Below are positions 8,901 to 18,253 of a stretch of 39,446 bases of DNA, piece by piece (within the stretch, counting starts at the first letter, position 1; every line of letters begins with the position of its first letter). The position numbers were made by a program, and so were the translations under genes. The stretch covers positions 1-39,446 of the forward strand of contig JAKSQT010000013.1 in assembly GCA_024403995.1 (NCBI GenBank). The letters run 5' to 3'. The DNA is from Ruminococcus sp. Its GTDB lineage: Bacteria; Bacillota; Clostridia; Oscillospirales; Ruminococcaceae. The notes beneath the pieces were generated by a model. The model searched no databases. It saw nothing but the letters and a program-made list of their open reading frames with translations, and was not told the DNA's origin.

Positions 8901-9264
8901 TGTTCTGAGTGACAATGATGTGCTTGAGGCTATGGAAAACGGAGTCGGCGGAAAATATGTTCCTGTAAAATTTGACAAAAAAGGCGTGATAACCAAAAGT
9001 TCAGGCTGTATAACCAAAGAGGGAATGAATAAGCTGAAAAAGCTGACATACAGAAATCTCACGGAAATGGCAGAGCTTCTGTATAATGGAAATGCGGAGG
9101 CTGAACCACTTCTGCTTAGCAAAAAGCTGCCGTGCAGATACTGCGAATATGTAAATGTGTGTGACAATTCACAGTCAGAAAGATACAGAGAACCTGATGC
9201 CGAAAAACTTGCTGAGGCAGAGTCGATTCTGAGCATGAAAACAGAGGAAAAGGAGAAAGAATGA
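5944..9264 (+). CDS. addB: AddB, ATP-dependent helicase/nuclease subunit B
   Basis: AddB pairs with AddA in the helicase-nuclease that resects double-strand breaks to a recombination hotspot and loads RecA, the Gram-positive counterpart of RecBCD. The 1106-residue protein has a Walker A GQAGSGKTT at residues 6-14. Its C-terminal PD-(D/E)XK nuclease has IVDYKSS at 907-913. It also has the four iron-sulphur cysteines of the AddB nuclease: C754 in NLCHFKYF, then C1064, C1067 and C1073. The start is the ATG after AGGTGA; an upstream GTG lies inside that ribosome site. The last four bases overlap addA (ATGA), showing translational coupling. All key motifs appear intact. Confidence 0.95.
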   Translation: MVYFITGQAGSGKTTVMFEKIKNTSGRQCVIVPEQFSYDFDKKLYYYLGAERFNELTSLSFTGLSRQLFQLYGDPSRNGEYADDLAKMILVYQAVAEAKKKPGGINFFHTDHNGFAENILDIINDMKSSGVTPEELEKKAGCFDDRLMYKAGDVALIFSEYQRLMEKYGFKDNLENTREAAKLADLHGFFKGQNVYIDEFDSFSADQIRMIDVIVSSADNVCITLKTDDLNAGDFTLFELVNKTYRCIADICRLRHIPYRVIDCDSNYRFVNPELEYVSSHILRNFRYEPEKVPEPKNLHIFEARDMYSEVEYVCATIKHLIHEDKRLKYRNIAIVSNDITAYAGVLRAAFERYDIPYFMSFEKSVAHTAIMVYFTSVLDLLRTNKLKSETIFRMLKSGMTDISLTDISLLENYCYKWGVDGDMWKESFAAPDSMLEKLEQLRVSVIEPVIMLKKRLSRRNTAEKMCGHLYDFLVESKAERNVSRIMNELIRNSRDYEASELKRLWGCLIDILDSIYDTLGEQEISFSELARIIKSMIGKINYSLPPQTLDAVMTASARTARLNAPKVVFVMGANDGDFPNQVTVHSLFLEPDRQKLAEMDIRISTPIEDMIAAERLVVYKVLSSASEKLYISYPLSDLSGQSKYPAQTVDSIIRMFGTRVRITENDIPIHYYAATLHSAFYHYMQNRNSDSVSSASVREVLMRSPEYKRRIAYVLSRSDYRQEYHIDKDIMKKICNFEPLILSPTSVEEYNLCHFKYFCNRCLRLQTCEKVELNARVSGDITHECIYSIFAKRSKDDFLKMTYDELRQEIDQQSENYRRDKLAGDYGKDAKFGLFFNKFTDRLSEFFLYTQQSLMASDFVPHRFEVDLREMHSVVLPFADGKKLSFGGIVDRADVCVINGRKYVRIVDYKSSRKEINAENLAGGVNMQMLLYMFATTDNGGLYEGYEPAGVLYSPFSVNEVELERHRIDEKNISAVNSALKTSALVLSDNDVLEAMENGVGGKYVPVKFDKKGVITKSSGCITKEGMNKLKKLTYRNLTEMAELLYNGNAEAEPLLLSKKLPCRYCEYVNVCDNSQSERYREPDAEKLAEAESILSMKTEEKEKE

Positions 9265-12200
9265 TGGGCTGGAACGAACAGCAGATAAATGCAATAAATG
9301 CGAGAAATTCATCGGTCATCGTATCAGCGGCGGCAGGAAGCGGAAAAACAGCAGTTCTTACAGAGAGGCTTGTACAGCTTATCGCTGACCCTGATTCGGG
9401 AGTACGTGCTGACAGGATAGTTGTTGTAACATTTACGAATGATGCGGCTTCGGAGCTGAAAAATCGTCTTGATTCAAAGTTAAGAAAGCTTATCAATGAA
9501 AAAGGTGCGAATACTCATCTTCTACGTCAGCAGACACTTCTCCAGAGTGCAAAGATCTCCACAATTAATTCCTTCTGTTTTGATCTGTTGAGGGACAATA
9601 TTTCGGATAACGGCATAACATCGGGATTTGGCGTACTTGATGATACTGACAGCAAGGTACTGAAGGCGCAGGCTATGGACAGGCTGCTGAATTATTACAG
9701 TGAAAATGACTATGACAAAATATCTTTTCTTTATGACCGTTTTTGTATCAAGGACGAGAAGCGTCTCATTACTGCGCTGACTCTTATAGATAACTTTCTT
9801 GGTTCGGTTGCACTGAGGGATAAATGGCTTGATAAAGCCGTCAGTGAATATGAAAAGGAACTGACTGATTCGGTTTATTTTGGCAGACTGATCGATTTTG
9901 TCATTGAAATTCTTGAAAAGGCAAAAAAGCTTGCCAATGAAAATATGGCGCTTATAAGCAGGATTTATGCGGATATGTCATCACGGGCGGCTGAAAAGGC
10001 GTTTGCACAGGCTGTTAATGACTATGACAAAATTTGTGAATATCTTGAAATACTGCGTTCAGGCAGACTTCCGGATGAAACTGAGACTGAAAATTTGTGC
10101 ACCTTCGATTCATTTGTAGTTGCAGGCAAAGCAGAGCATGACAAAAATCTGCGTGAAATTAACAAGAAAAAGCGCAATCTTATCAAGGAGTTTGTCAATA
10201 AAGCCGCAGAAAGTCTGAGATCAATTGAAAGTGATTTTCAGGAATCAGGTGAACTTACAAAAATAATCGCAGAGGTGCTCAGAAAATATCAGGAAATTAT
10301 CTGGGAGATGAAGTGCGAAAAAAATGCGCTGAGTTTTGATGACGGTGAACGTCTTGCACTTGAACTTCTTGCGGATGCCGATGAGAACGGCAGGCTTATC
10401 CAGTCTGAAACCGCTCGTAAAATGGCTGATTATTACGATATTATCATGATCGATGAGTATCAGGACTCAAATAACAAACAGGATATCATTTTCAAGCTGT
10501 TGTCTAAAAATTATCGTCTTTCTGAGGATGGCAGACCGCTTTATGGTAATAATGTGTTTCTTGTCGGCGATGTCAAGCAGTCGATATACAGCTTCCGACT
10601 TGCTAATCCGAAGAATTTTCTTGATACGCTTAAAAGTTCAGAGCCATACAACGAAAACAGCAAAGCTGCGAACAAGGCAATATTTCTTAACAGGAACTAC
10701 AGAAGCACACGCAGTGTCATTAATTTCATAAATTTTGTTTTTTCCGAAATAATGACTGAAAAAACAGGCGGAATTGAATATAATGATGATGAAAAACTCT
10801 ATTACGGCGCTGAATACTATGACGGCACTGACAGCCAGCGCACGCTTACATCAATAAATTTCATATTTGAAGATGCGTCTGATGATGATGAAAAAACAGC
10901 CGATAAGACACTGAATCGTGAGGCGGTCTGGACAGCTCAGAAAATTGCCTCCATGCTGAAAAACGGCGAAATGGTCACAGAGGCTGACGGCACATCAAGA
11001 CCATGCCGACCGTCTGATTTCAGTATTCTTGTGCGAAAAAACAAGTTTATCAACATCTACGCCGAACAGCTCAGAAAGTACGGAATACCCGCAAAAGGCA
11101 GGGAAGAAAGCGGCTATCTCAAATCGAGGGAGATATCGGTCCTTATCGATTTACTGAGAATAATCAACAATCCGCTGCTTGATGTTTCTATGGCGGCGGT
11201 TATGACATCGCCCATGTATATGTTCAGTATCAACGAGCTTGCCTATATAAAATCACTGGACAGGGAACGACCGATATATTCTGTGATGCTTGAACTTGCG
11301 GACGGCGGTTTTGATGAATGTCCTGATATGTTTCTGCGTGAGAGATGTCGTGATATGCTTGATTCGCTGAATTCATTCCGACTTGATGCCGTAACAATGA
11401 CGATAGGCGAGCTTATAAGCACTATATATGATACGACCGATTTTATTTCAGTAATGCAGCTTTACAGCGACGGTGAGAAGAAAAAAGCTAATCTCAGGGC
11501 ACTTATCAAATATGCCGAAAATTATGAAAGCTCGGTCGCTTTTGAAGGTTCTGGCGGCCTTAATGGTTTTCTGCGTCATCTTGACAGGGTTATGGAGAAC
11601 GGCGATTATTCACAGGGCAAAATTTCGGCGGCATCAGGAGACTATGTGTCAGTGCAGACGATACACAGTTCAAAGGGACTGGAGTTTCCGTTTGTATTCA
11701 TGGCAGAAACATCGTCCAAATTCAGGTTTGATACTGAAATTGTAAAATGTTCAGATGACGGCGAGATCGGCTATATTCTTTATGATCCGAAAATTTACAG
11801 AAAATACAGAACATTTCAGCAGGTCATTCTTGAAGAAAATGAAAGGCGTGATATTCGTTCTGAGGAAATGCGTCTGTTCTATGTGGGACTTACCCGTGCG
11901 AAGCAGAAGCTTTTCATAAATCTGAAATGCGGCGAAAAAGCACTGAAAAGCCTGAGCGGAAAAATTGAAGACTGCGTGGTCAGCAATGGCAGAACGGATG
12001 AGATCGTATCTGAGGCAAAAATGTATTCCGACTGGATATGGGCTGCTTTGATGAAGCACACTGAATTTCCGAAGATCGCTGCCAGACTCGGCTTGTCTGA
12101 AGAAACAGCGGAGATGCTGAATGCAGTAAACGACGAGCTTCTTTTTGAATGGGAAACTGCTGAAAATATTTCTGAGCTTGAATTTATGCTTGAAGATGAA

Positions 12201-12911
12201 AATGATGTAAAGCAGTCTGACAGTAAGCTCTGTGATGAGATAGAGGATATAATAAATGACGATTATGACAGAAGTCTGTCGGATATGCCTGCGAAGCTGA
12301 GTGTTACGCAGATCATTACCAAACTGAAAAAAGAGGACGAGATCATTGATTACCGACTAAAGCGCCCACGTTTTAAATCCGGTGCTGAAAAGCTGACTGG
12401 TGCTGAGAGGGGAACTGCGATACATACATTTTTCCAGTACTGTGATTTTGACGGTGCTGTTGGTGATATAAAAGCAGAGATCTCGGCTGTGGCTGCTATG
12501 GGATATATTACAAAAACTCAGGCGGAGGCTATTGATGAGGATAAGGCGGCGGCTTTTTTTGAAAGCGACCTTTATAAGCGTATCAAAGCGGCAGGGGATA
12601 AAGTGTGGCGTGAGAAAAAATTCATGGTTGCTCTTTCTCAGCTCAAAATTGACAGTGAATTGTTTGATGCACTGAAAAGCTCTGACGGTATGATCAAGGG
12701 CATTGCTGATCTGATGTTTGAGGAAGACGGCGAGATCGTGCTTGTGGATTATAAGTCTGACAGGGGAATTTCAGAAAACAGGCTGCGTGAAAAATATAAG
12801 GCACAGCTTAGTCTTTATAGATCTGCAATAGAGCTTACCATGAAAAAAAAGGTAAAACAGGCACTGCTTTATTCGTTTGAACTGAAAAAAGCTGTTGATG
12901 CTGAAATTTGA
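9261..12911 (+). CDS. addA: AddA, ATP-dependent helicase/nuclease subunit A
   Basis: This 1216-residue UvrD/Rep-type helicase and nuclease is the motor subunit of AddAB. Visible helicase motifs are SAAAGSGKT (residues 22-30), IDEYQDSN (near 397), VGDVKQSIYSFR, NRNYRST, VQTIHSSKGLEFPFVF and RLFYVGLTRAKQKLF. The C-terminal nuclease has VDYKSD (D1163, K1165) in an exonuclease-V fold, so both strands can be cut by AddA and AddB together. The ATG overlaps the addB stop. A second in-frame ATG follows directly, and either could be used. A good terminator lies 34 bases after the stop codon. Length and motif order match the family. Confidence 0.95.
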   Translation: MMGWNEQQINAINARNSSVIVSAAAGSGKTAVLTERLVQLIADPDSGVRADRIVVVTFTNDAASELKNRLDSKLRKLINEKGANTHLLRQQTLLQSAKISTINSFCFDLLRDNISDNGITSGFGVLDDTDSKVLKAQAMDRLLNYYSENDYDKISFLYDRFCIKDEKRLITALTLIDNFLGSVALRDKWLDKAVSEYEKELTDSVYFGRLIDFVIEILEKAKKLANENMALISRIYADMSSRAAEKAFAQAVNDYDKICEYLEILRSGRLPDETETENLCTFDSFVVAGKAEHDKNLREINKKKRNLIKEFVNKAAESLRSIESDFQESGELTKIIAEVLRKYQEIIWEMKCEKNALSFDDGERLALELLADADENGRLIQSETARKMADYYDIIMIDEYQDSNNKQDIIFKLLSKNYRLSEDGRPLYGNNVFLVGDVKQSIYSFRLANPKNFLDTLKSSEPYNENSKAANKAIFLNRNYRSTRSVINFINFVFSEIMTEKTGGIEYNDDEKLYYGAEYYDGTDSQRTLTSINFIFEDASDDDEKTADKTLNREAVWTAQKIASMLKNGEMVTEADGTSRPCRPSDFSILVRKNKFINIYAEQLRKYGIPAKGREESGYLKSREISVLIDLLRIINNPLLDVSMAAVMTSPMYMFSINELAYIKSLDRERPIYSVMLELADGGFDECPDMFLRERCRDMLDSLNSFRLDAVTMTIGELISTIYDTTDFISVMQLYSDGEKKKANLRALIKYAENYESSVAFEGSGGLNGFLRHLDRVMENGDYSQGKISAASGDYVSVQTIHSSKGLEFPFVFMAETSSKFRFDTEIVKCSDDGEIGYILYDPKIYRKYRTFQQVILEENERRDIRSEEMRLFYVGLTRAKQKLFINLKCGEKALKSLSGKIEDCVVSNGRTDEIVSEAKMYSDWIWAALMKHTEFPKIAARLGLSEETAEMLNAVNDELLFEWETAENISELEFMLEDENDVKQSDSKLCDEIEDIINDDYDRSLSDMPAKLSVTQIITKLKKEDEIIDYRLKRPRFKSGAEKLTGAERGTAIHTFFQYCDFDGAVGDIKAEISAVAAMGYITKTQAEAIDEDKAAAFFESDLYKRIKAAGDKVWREKKFMVALSQLKIDSELFDALKSSDGMIKGIADLMFEEDGEIVLVDYKSDRGISENRLREKYKAQLSLYRSAIELTMKKKVKQALLYSFELKKAVDAEI

Positions 12912-12944
12912 CCCCAAAATACAATTTGATAGATTTGTACAATT

Positions 12945-12982
12945 ATCAGGTGCGGGATTTATATTCTGCACCTGATTTTTTG
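12945..12982 (+). terminator. Terminator of addBA
   Basis: ATCAGGTGC at 12945-12953 pairs with GCACCTGAT at 12968-12976 around a 14-base loop, and a run of six T follows. Confidence 0.85.
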
Positions 12983-13273
12983 TTTATTCATCGTTGATTT
13001 TTAATGTGTATAATAAATAGTATGAATATATCAAAAAGCAAAGTGCTTCTAATCTGCATAATATAAAAAATCAGGCGATAAATTGAGGAAAAGCCGCCGA
13101 TTACAATTTGTATACCAAACATTTACCCTTTAAAAGAATATCTATTCATTATGCACTTTTGAATGAATAAATATTCATAATTGGTATGGATATTGGATAA
13201 TTTCATTTTTTCTCCAAATATCGGCTTTTGTTTGTAAATTATCTTTGTGCAATAAAAAAATTATTTTTTTCTG
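12983..13273. other. AT-rich intergenic stretch with an inverted repeat
   Basis: No gene is visible here. An inverted repeat pairs GAATATCTATTCATT (13136-13150) with AATGAATAAATATTC (13162-13176) with one mismatch, flanked by ATACCAAA and TTGGTAT. It may be an operator or the remains of a mobile palindrome upstream of the D,D-carboxypeptidase promoter. Confidence 0.4.
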
Positions 13274-13302
13274 TTGACTTTTGTTGAATGATGCCTTATA
13301 AT
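13274..13302 (+). promoter_or_regulatory. Promoter of the D,D-peptidase gene series
   Basis: TTGACT at 13274-13279 and TATAAT at 13297-13302 are exactly 17 bases apart, 79 bases before the ATG of the first carboxypeptidase gene. Confidence 0.8.
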
Positions 13303-13380
13303 ATTTATAGAGCGTTGACATAAAGACAGGTTTCTGTCGGTCGGCGCTTTAATAATGCAGTGATATTTGCGAGGTGTGAA

Positions 13381-14463
13381 ATGGATAAGGAAAAGAAGAA
13401 AGCACTGCCTTTCAGACTGCTTCGTGCAGGTGCAGCAGCTATACTTGTTGTTCTTATTGCATATGGCATTTCTCTGAATGATCCCGGACAGTTAGAGATC
13501 AACAGAGCAGCCACGGCACCGAATACTGTAGGTGCTGCGGAGCTATCGTGCACTTCGGCAGAGCAGACCACATCAGCTGCGGTGTCTGAAACGACACAGA
13601 AGCAGCCTGAAACAATGTCTGTTCTGAAATATCCTGAAAAAAACAAAGATACTGTCGTGTTCGGAAAAGAATACGATGTTAAGAATGCTGTTCTCATAAA
13701 CGTCGATGACAATATCGTAACGGCTGCAAAGGACGAAAGGATGCGTATGTATCCTGCATCGCTGACGAAAGTGATGACGCTCATAGTAGCTGTAGAGAAT
13801 ATTGAGGATATGCAGGATACGGTGCTTATAACAGACAGCATGGTCACCCCTTACGTCGAGCAGGACGCTTCACTTGCAGGTTTTCTTCCCGGAGAGACAC
13901 CTTCGGTCAAGGACCTTTTATACGGCATGATCCTCACCTCCGGTGCGGACGCAGCATCGGCAGTTGCGGAATATGTCGCAGGCAGTGAAGAAAAATTCGT
14001 CGCACTCATGAACGAAAAGGGCAGGGAAATGGGATTATACGCAACTCATTTTACCAACGTTGTGGGACTTCACGATAGCGGCCATTACAGCACAGCCGAA
14101 GACATGGCGATGATCCTGGAATACGCTGTCAACAATAAGGCATGCCGTAAAATTCTTTCCACTGAGGACTACAAGGTCAAAAAGACAGAACAACATCCTG
14201 ATGGACTTTCATTCAAAAGCACTCTTTTCAGCAGAATGTACGGCGATGAAATGCCTAATGTCAGGATAATAGGCGGAAAAACGGGATATACCGACAAAGC
14301 CGGAAACTGTCTGGAAACTTTTGCGGAAATCGGCGGACAAACATATATACTTGTATTCTGCGGAAGTTCAACGAAGTGGAATATAGTGTATGATACTCTT
14401 TCTGCATACAGCGTATTGGCTGCGGGAGGAGATCCATATGATTCCTCACGATCACACAGTTAA
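13381..14463 (+). CDS. D-alanyl-D-alanine carboxypeptidase (peptidase S11), probably active
   Basis: The 360-residue protein has an N-terminal membrane anchor (AAAILVVLIAYGISL) and a linker rich in Ala, Thr and Ser. The penicillin-binding catalytic domain follows. The nucleophile motif SLTK is at residues 127-130 and KTG at 300-302. The middle SxN motif reads SGA at 187-189, a replacement that I believe is frequent in clostridial homologues and need not mean inactivity. Such enzymes remove the terminal D-Ala from pentapeptides outside the membrane and limit cross-linking. The ATG follows GAGGTG. Two further D,D-peptidase-like genes follow on the same strand, both with damaged active sites. 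Confidence 0.88.
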   Translation: MDKEKKKALPFRLLRAGAAAILVVLIAYGISLNDPGQLEINRAATAPNTVGAAELSCTSAEQTTSAAVSETTQKQPETMSVLKYPEKNKDTVVFGKEYDVKNAVLINVDDNIVTAAKDERMRMYPASLTKVMTLIVAVENIEDMQDTVLITDSMVTPYVEQDASLAGFLPGETPSVKDLLYGMILTSGADAASAVAEYVAGSEEKFVALMNEKGREMGLYATHFTNVVGLHDSGHYSTAEDMAMILEYAVNNKACRKILSTEDYKVKKTEQHPDGLSFKSTLFSRMYGDEMPNVRIIGGKTGYTDKAGNCLETFAEIGGQTYILVFCGSSTKWNIVYDTLSAYSVLAAGGDPYDSSRSHS

Positions 14464-14531
14464 GCAAAAAATAAAATAAATGCGGTCGGTATGACTGCAA
14501 AAAAATGTAGAACAAAATCGGAGGAAGGGTA

Positions 14532-15506
14532 ATGGCTGGCAAAACGAGTAAGTATAAGCCAAGACTGAGCCGCTTTTGCGGTGCAGCCGTGATTATTTTA
14601 TTGGTTACGTTCGGTATTGATCAGTTCAGGCGTGAGATGTCAGACGATGAGTACCAGAATCTGGTTGTTAGCGGCAGCTTCAGAACTGTCGATGCACCAT
14701 ACATTCCCGAGCCTTCAACAGAAATAGCCTTATCTCTTGGCAGCAGCGCAGATCAGAATTCTGCTGCGGCTGAAAATATCGGGCAGTTCCAGATAATTCT
14801 TCCGGAATCAACGATAACCGAGGGAATGCTGACGCTTCACGATGATCTGCACCCTGTAAAATCCGGATTTACAGGTGAAATGGTCAGTCTGCTCAGCAAG
14901 AAAAACGAATATTATTCATTATCTTCCGAGTCCGTTATGCTTCAGACAGACGCAGCGGAAGCGTTGAACAAGCTGATGGAGGATTATAACAAGGCAACAG
15001 GTCTTTCTGACTTTGTGGTCTACGGAACGACGGATACCTTCGCAGGTGAGGGTTCATGCTGTCCCGAAATTTTCTCTGAGTCACAGCTCGGAACGACGGT
15101 GGATCTTGCATTGAAGGCTTACGGCGAAACAATTGCCTTTGACGGTAATGATGCCGAAAGCTGGATAACAGAGAACTGCTGGAAATATGGATATATTTTA
15201 AGATTTCCACAGGGCAAAGAAAATTCAACAGGTCACAGCTATTGCCCGTGGCATTTAAGATTTGTGGGAAAAGCGCATTCTGCTTTAATGCATGATAAGC
15301 AGCTCAGTCTCGAAGAATATCTGAATTTTATTTCAGAATACACAGCCGAACATCCGCTTGCATTTTCGTTTAACGCAGTGGATTACAAGGTGTTCAGTGT
15401 TGAATCGACGGGAGAGAGTACAATAGCATATGTGCCGAGCTCAGGAAGCTACAGTACTTCCGGTAACAGTGAGAGCGGATTTATCATTACTGTGCCGAAG
15501 GGCTGA
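14532..15506 (+). CDS. VanY/M15B D,D-carboxypeptidase homologue with degenerate active site
   Basis: The 324-residue protein has one N-terminal membrane segment (CGAAVIILLVTFGI) and a VanY-like domain at about residues 125-265. The family's zinc motif SxHxxGxxxD is here SESQLGTTVD, so the histidine is Ser184 while Asp191 remains. The catalytic E-P-W-H is here C-P-W-H, with Cys238 in place of the glutamate and His241 kept. The surrounding WITENCWKYGYILRFPQGKE block is well conserved, so the fold is probably intact. Loss of one metal ligand and the general base predicts a non-catalytic, peptidoglycan-binding or regulatory protein. CGGAGGAAG precedes the ATG. It lies between an active-looking and an inactive-looking S11 carboxypeptidase gene. 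Confidence 0.78.
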   Translation: MAGKTSKYKPRLSRFCGAAVIILLVTFGIDQFRREMSDDEYQNLVVSGSFRTVDAPYIPEPSTEIALSLGSSADQNSAAAENIGQFQIILPESTITEGMLTLHDDLHPVKSGFTGEMVSLLSKKNEYYSLSSESVMLQTDAAEALNKLMEDYNKATGLSDFVVYGTTDTFAGEGSCCPEIFSESQLGTTVDLALKAYGETIAFDGNDAESWITENCWKYGYILRFPQGKENSTGHSYCPWHLRFVGKAHSALMHDKQLSLEEYLNFISEYTAEHPLAFSFNAVDYKVFSVESTGESTIAYVPSSGSYSTSGNSESGFIITVPKG

Positions 15507-15519
15507 TAAGCGTGATTTT

Positions 15520-15551
15520 CAGAATGGGCGGCTTTAAAACCGCTCATTCTG
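15520..15551 (+). terminator. Hairpin between the VanY-like and S11-like genes
   Basis: CAGAATGGGCGG pairs with CCGCTCATTCTG through a 12-bp stem with one G-T pair and an eight-base loop. The T-tract is poor, so it may be a weak terminator or an mRNA processing structure. Confidence 0.5.
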
Positions 15552-15596
15552 CATATTTCTGCCTGCGTTTCAGTATAATGAAGCGAGGTGGTAATG

Positions 15597-16718
15597 ATGA
15601 AAATATTAGTTGCGGTGATGCTTGCAGCATCGTTTTTTTTATTTGGTGCGGATATGGCGGACAATGCCGTGAAGAAAACGGCGTATGTGCTTATGGAAGC
15701 GGATACACGGACTGTTCTTGACGGCGAAAATGAAAATGTCCGCATGAATGCAGGGTATATGTCAAAGCTTATGACCGTGCTTCTGATAGCTGAGGATATT
15801 GAGACAGGAAAGTTTTCTGTCAATGATGAACTGACGGTGTCTGACATTGTTTCGGGCATGAAAGGATCAGTGATATGGCTTGAAAAAGGAGACAGAATTA
15901 CGGTTGACGAGCTTCTGAAAAGCGTTATTATCGGAAATGCCAATGATGCGTCAGCAGTTCTTGCGGAGGCTTCCGAAGAAACGGCTGAGGATTTTGTCAG
16001 ACGTATGAATTCAGTGGCATTTGACCTTGGTCTGCGTGATACGTTTTTTTATTCGCCTTACGGATTTGTCGGCGAGGGGAGTTATACAACAGCTCACGAT
16101 CTGGGCGTGATCTGCTGCAGGCTTGCGGAATTTGAGTTTCTTCGTCCGTATTTCGGTACATGGCGTGATTTTGTCCGTGACGGGAAAGTTGAGCTTGTGA
16201 ATGAAAATACTCTGTCACGCACATATGAACCGCATATCGGCTTCAAAGCCACACATTCGGATGAAACGGGATACTGTATTGCCGAGGGCGCAGAAAGCGG
16301 AGGTATGACCTGTATTGCGGTTGTACTTGGAGCTGACAATGAAGATGCGTCGTTCGGAAAGGCAAAGAAACTGCTGAAAGAAGGGTGCAGGGATTACTGC
16401 GTGATACCGACCATGTTTCCCGATGAGATGCTGAAGCCACTGAGAATAAGGAATGGGGAGAATACGGCTGTTGAGATAGCCATTGAAAGACAATGGCAAT
16501 TTGCTGTTCCCGAAAGTGAAAAAAGAGTGAAAACGGCGGTTGTACTGCCGGAATTTGCAGATGCCCCTGTTGCAAGCGGACAGCGGGTCGGCACGGCTGC
16601 ATTTTATGTTGGTGATACGTTGGTTTATGAGTCACCGATAATTGTTAAATCTAATGTCAAAAAGCTTTCTTTGAAGTATATTGTGTTGAAAATGTTAGTT
16701 AAAATAGCAGAAAAATAA
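15597..16718 (+). CDS. Peptidase S11 (D,D-carboxypeptidase) homologue with all three motifs altered
   Basis: The 373-residue protein has a signal peptide (LVAVMLAASFFLFG), an S11-like domain, a C-terminal beta region at about 270-350 as in PBP5-type proteins, and a basic tail that may sit on the membrane. The nucleophile motif SxxK is YMSK (Tyr54 to Lys57), SxN is NAN (114-116), and KTG is KAT (217-219). The landmarks around them are normal, for example RMNAG, KLMTVLLIAEDI and THSDETGYCIA. It therefore looks like a D,D-carboxypeptidase fold that lost its catalytic serine. It should neither hydrolyse nor be acylated by penicillin through the usual serine. The start chosen is the second of two adjacent ATGs, five bases after GAGGTGG. 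Confidence 0.8.
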   Translation: MKILVAVMLAASFFLFGADMADNAVKKTAYVLMEADTRTVLDGENENVRMNAGYMSKLMTVLLIAEDIETGKFSVNDELTVSDIVSGMKGSVIWLEKGDRITVDELLKSVIIGNANDASAVLAEASEETAEDFVRRMNSVAFDLGLRDTFFYSPYGFVGEGSYTTAHDLGVICCRLAEFEFLRPYFGTWRDFVRDGKVELVNENTLSRTYEPHIGFKATHSDETGYCIAEGAESGGMTCIAVVLGADNEDASFGKAKKLLKEGCRDYCVIPTMFPDEMLKPLRIRNGENTAVEIAIERQWQFAVPESEKRVKTAVVLPEFADAPVASGQRVGTAAFYVGDTLVYESPIIVKSNVKKLSLKYIVLKMLVKIAEK

Positions 16719-16769
16719 TGTTGAAACTATCCTGAATGAACAAATGTTGAGATTTTGTTCCATATGTAC

Positions 16770-16798
16770 TTGCAATAATCTTAAAAATATAGTATTAT
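16770..16798 (+). promoter_or_regulatory. pgi promoter
   Basis: TTGCAA at 16770-16775 and TATTAT at 16793-16798 are 17 bases apart. Just upstream, GAACAAA and TTTGTTC form a 7-bp inverted repeat at about 16738-16760 that could be an operator. Confidence 0.55.
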
Positions 16799-16854
16799 AA
16801 AGATGGTAATTTATATTTGTATGGTTATTCGTACATATCTGGAGGTAATTTTTA

Positions 16855-18189
16855 ATGTCATTAAAACTCAACACAAAGTATTTGAAAGATTACGTCAATG
16901 CTGACGAGCTTGCAGGCATCAAGGCACAGGTTGAAGCCGCAGCAGCTTCGCTTCACAGCAAGACCGGTCTTGGAAATGATTTCTTAGGTTGGGTAGATCT
17001 TCCCACAGCTTATGACAAGGACGAATTCGCAAGAATCAAGGCTGCTGCCGAGAGAATCAAGAAGAATTCCGATATCCTTATCGTTATAGGCATTGGTGGT
17101 TCATACCTCGGCGCAAGAGCTGCTATCGAGCTTCTCAAATCGCCGCTTTACAACAACATGAAGAAGGATACTCCTGACATCTACTATGTCGGAAACAGCA
17201 TCAATCCTACATACCTCAATGAGATCATCTCTCTCTGCGAAGGCAAGGATTTCTCTGTCAACGTCATTTCAAAGTCAGGTACAACTACAGAGCCTGCCCT
17301 TGCTTTCCGCATCTTCAAGAAGATGGTAGAGGACAAATACGGCAAGGAGGAGGCAAAGAACAGAATTTTTGCCACAACTGACAAGGCAAGAGGTACTCTC
17401 AAGAACCTTTCAGATGCAGAAGGCTATGAAACATTCGTAATTCCTGATGACGTAGGAGGACGTTTCTCTGTTCTTACTGCTGTAGGTCTTCTCCCGATAG
17501 CTGTTGCAGGCTGCGATATCGATGCACTCATGAAGGGCGCAGCTAAGGCACAGAGTGATTTCTGCGCTGATTTTGACAGCAACGACTGCTATAAGTATGC
17601 TGCTCTCAGAAATATCCTTTACAGAAAGGGTAAGTCTGTTGAAATGCTCGTATCCTATGACCCAAGCTTTGTTATGATGTCCGAATGGTACAAGCAGCTT
17701 TTCGGCGAGAGCGAAGGCAAGGACAACAAGGGTATCTTCCCGTCAGCAGCAGTTTTCTCAACTGATCTCCACTCAATGGGACAGTACATTCAGGACGGCG
17801 CAAGAATCATGTTTGAAACTGTCGTTGACATCAAGACTCCAAAGAAGGATCTCTTCCTTGAAGCTGATGCAGAAAATCTCGACGGACTCAACTTCCTCAC
17901 AAACCAGAATATGTCTGTTGTAAACAGAAAGGCTTTTGAGGGCACTGTTCTTGCACATACAGAAGGCGGAGTTCCGAATATCATCATCGAGCTTGATGAT
18001 ACAACAGAAGAAAATGTCGGCTATATGATCTATTTCTTTGAGAAAGCCTGCGCTATTTCAGGTTATGTTCTCGGAGTAAATCCATTCAACCAGCCTGGCG
18101 TTGAAAGCTATAAGGCAAATATGTTCGCACTTCTCGGAAAACCGGGATATGAAGGTGCAAAGGCTGAACTTGAGGCTAAGCTTGGCTGA
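16855..18189 (+). CDS. pgi: Glucose-6-phosphate isomerase
   Basis: Pgi interconverts glucose 6-phosphate and fructose 6-phosphate in glycolysis. The 444-residue length fits the shorter Firmicutes form. The sugar-phosphate-binding motifs [13 protein letters not shown] and [16 protein letters not shown] are clear. Further family blocks are [19 protein letters not shown] and the C-terminal [16 protein letters not shown], with the conserved lysine. GGAGG lies eight to nine bases before the ATG. Codon use is more biased than in neighbouring genes (many CTC, AAG and ATC codons), as expected for a highly expressed glycolytic enzyme. The P-loop gene follows after 64 bases and may share the transcript. 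Confidence 0.96.
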   Translation: MSLKLNTKYLKDYVNADELAGIKAQVEAAAASLHSKTGLGNDFLGWVDLPTAYDKDEFARIKAAAERIKKNSDILIVIGIGGSYLGARAAIELLKSPLYNNMKKDTPDIYYVGNSINPTYLNEIISLCEGKDFSVNVISKSGTTTEPALAFRIFKKMVEDKYGKEEAKNRIFATTDKARGTLKNLSDAEGYETFVIPDDVGGRFSVLTAVGLLPIAVAGCDIDALMKGAAKAQSDFCADFDSNDCYKYAALRNILYRKGKSVEMLVSYDPSFVMMSEWYKQLFGESEGKDNKGIFPSAAVFSTDLHSMGQYIQDGARIMFETVVDIKTPKKDLFLEADAENLDGLNFLTNQNMSVVNRKAFEGTVLAHTEGGVPNIIIELDDTTEENVGYMIYFFEKACAISGYVLGVNPFNQPGVESYKANMFALLGKPGYEGAKAELEAKLG

Positions 18190-18253
18190 TGCCAACTTAA
18201 ACTATATTACTAAAATACGTCACAAATGCCGCATGGCATGGAAGGAGTAAATT

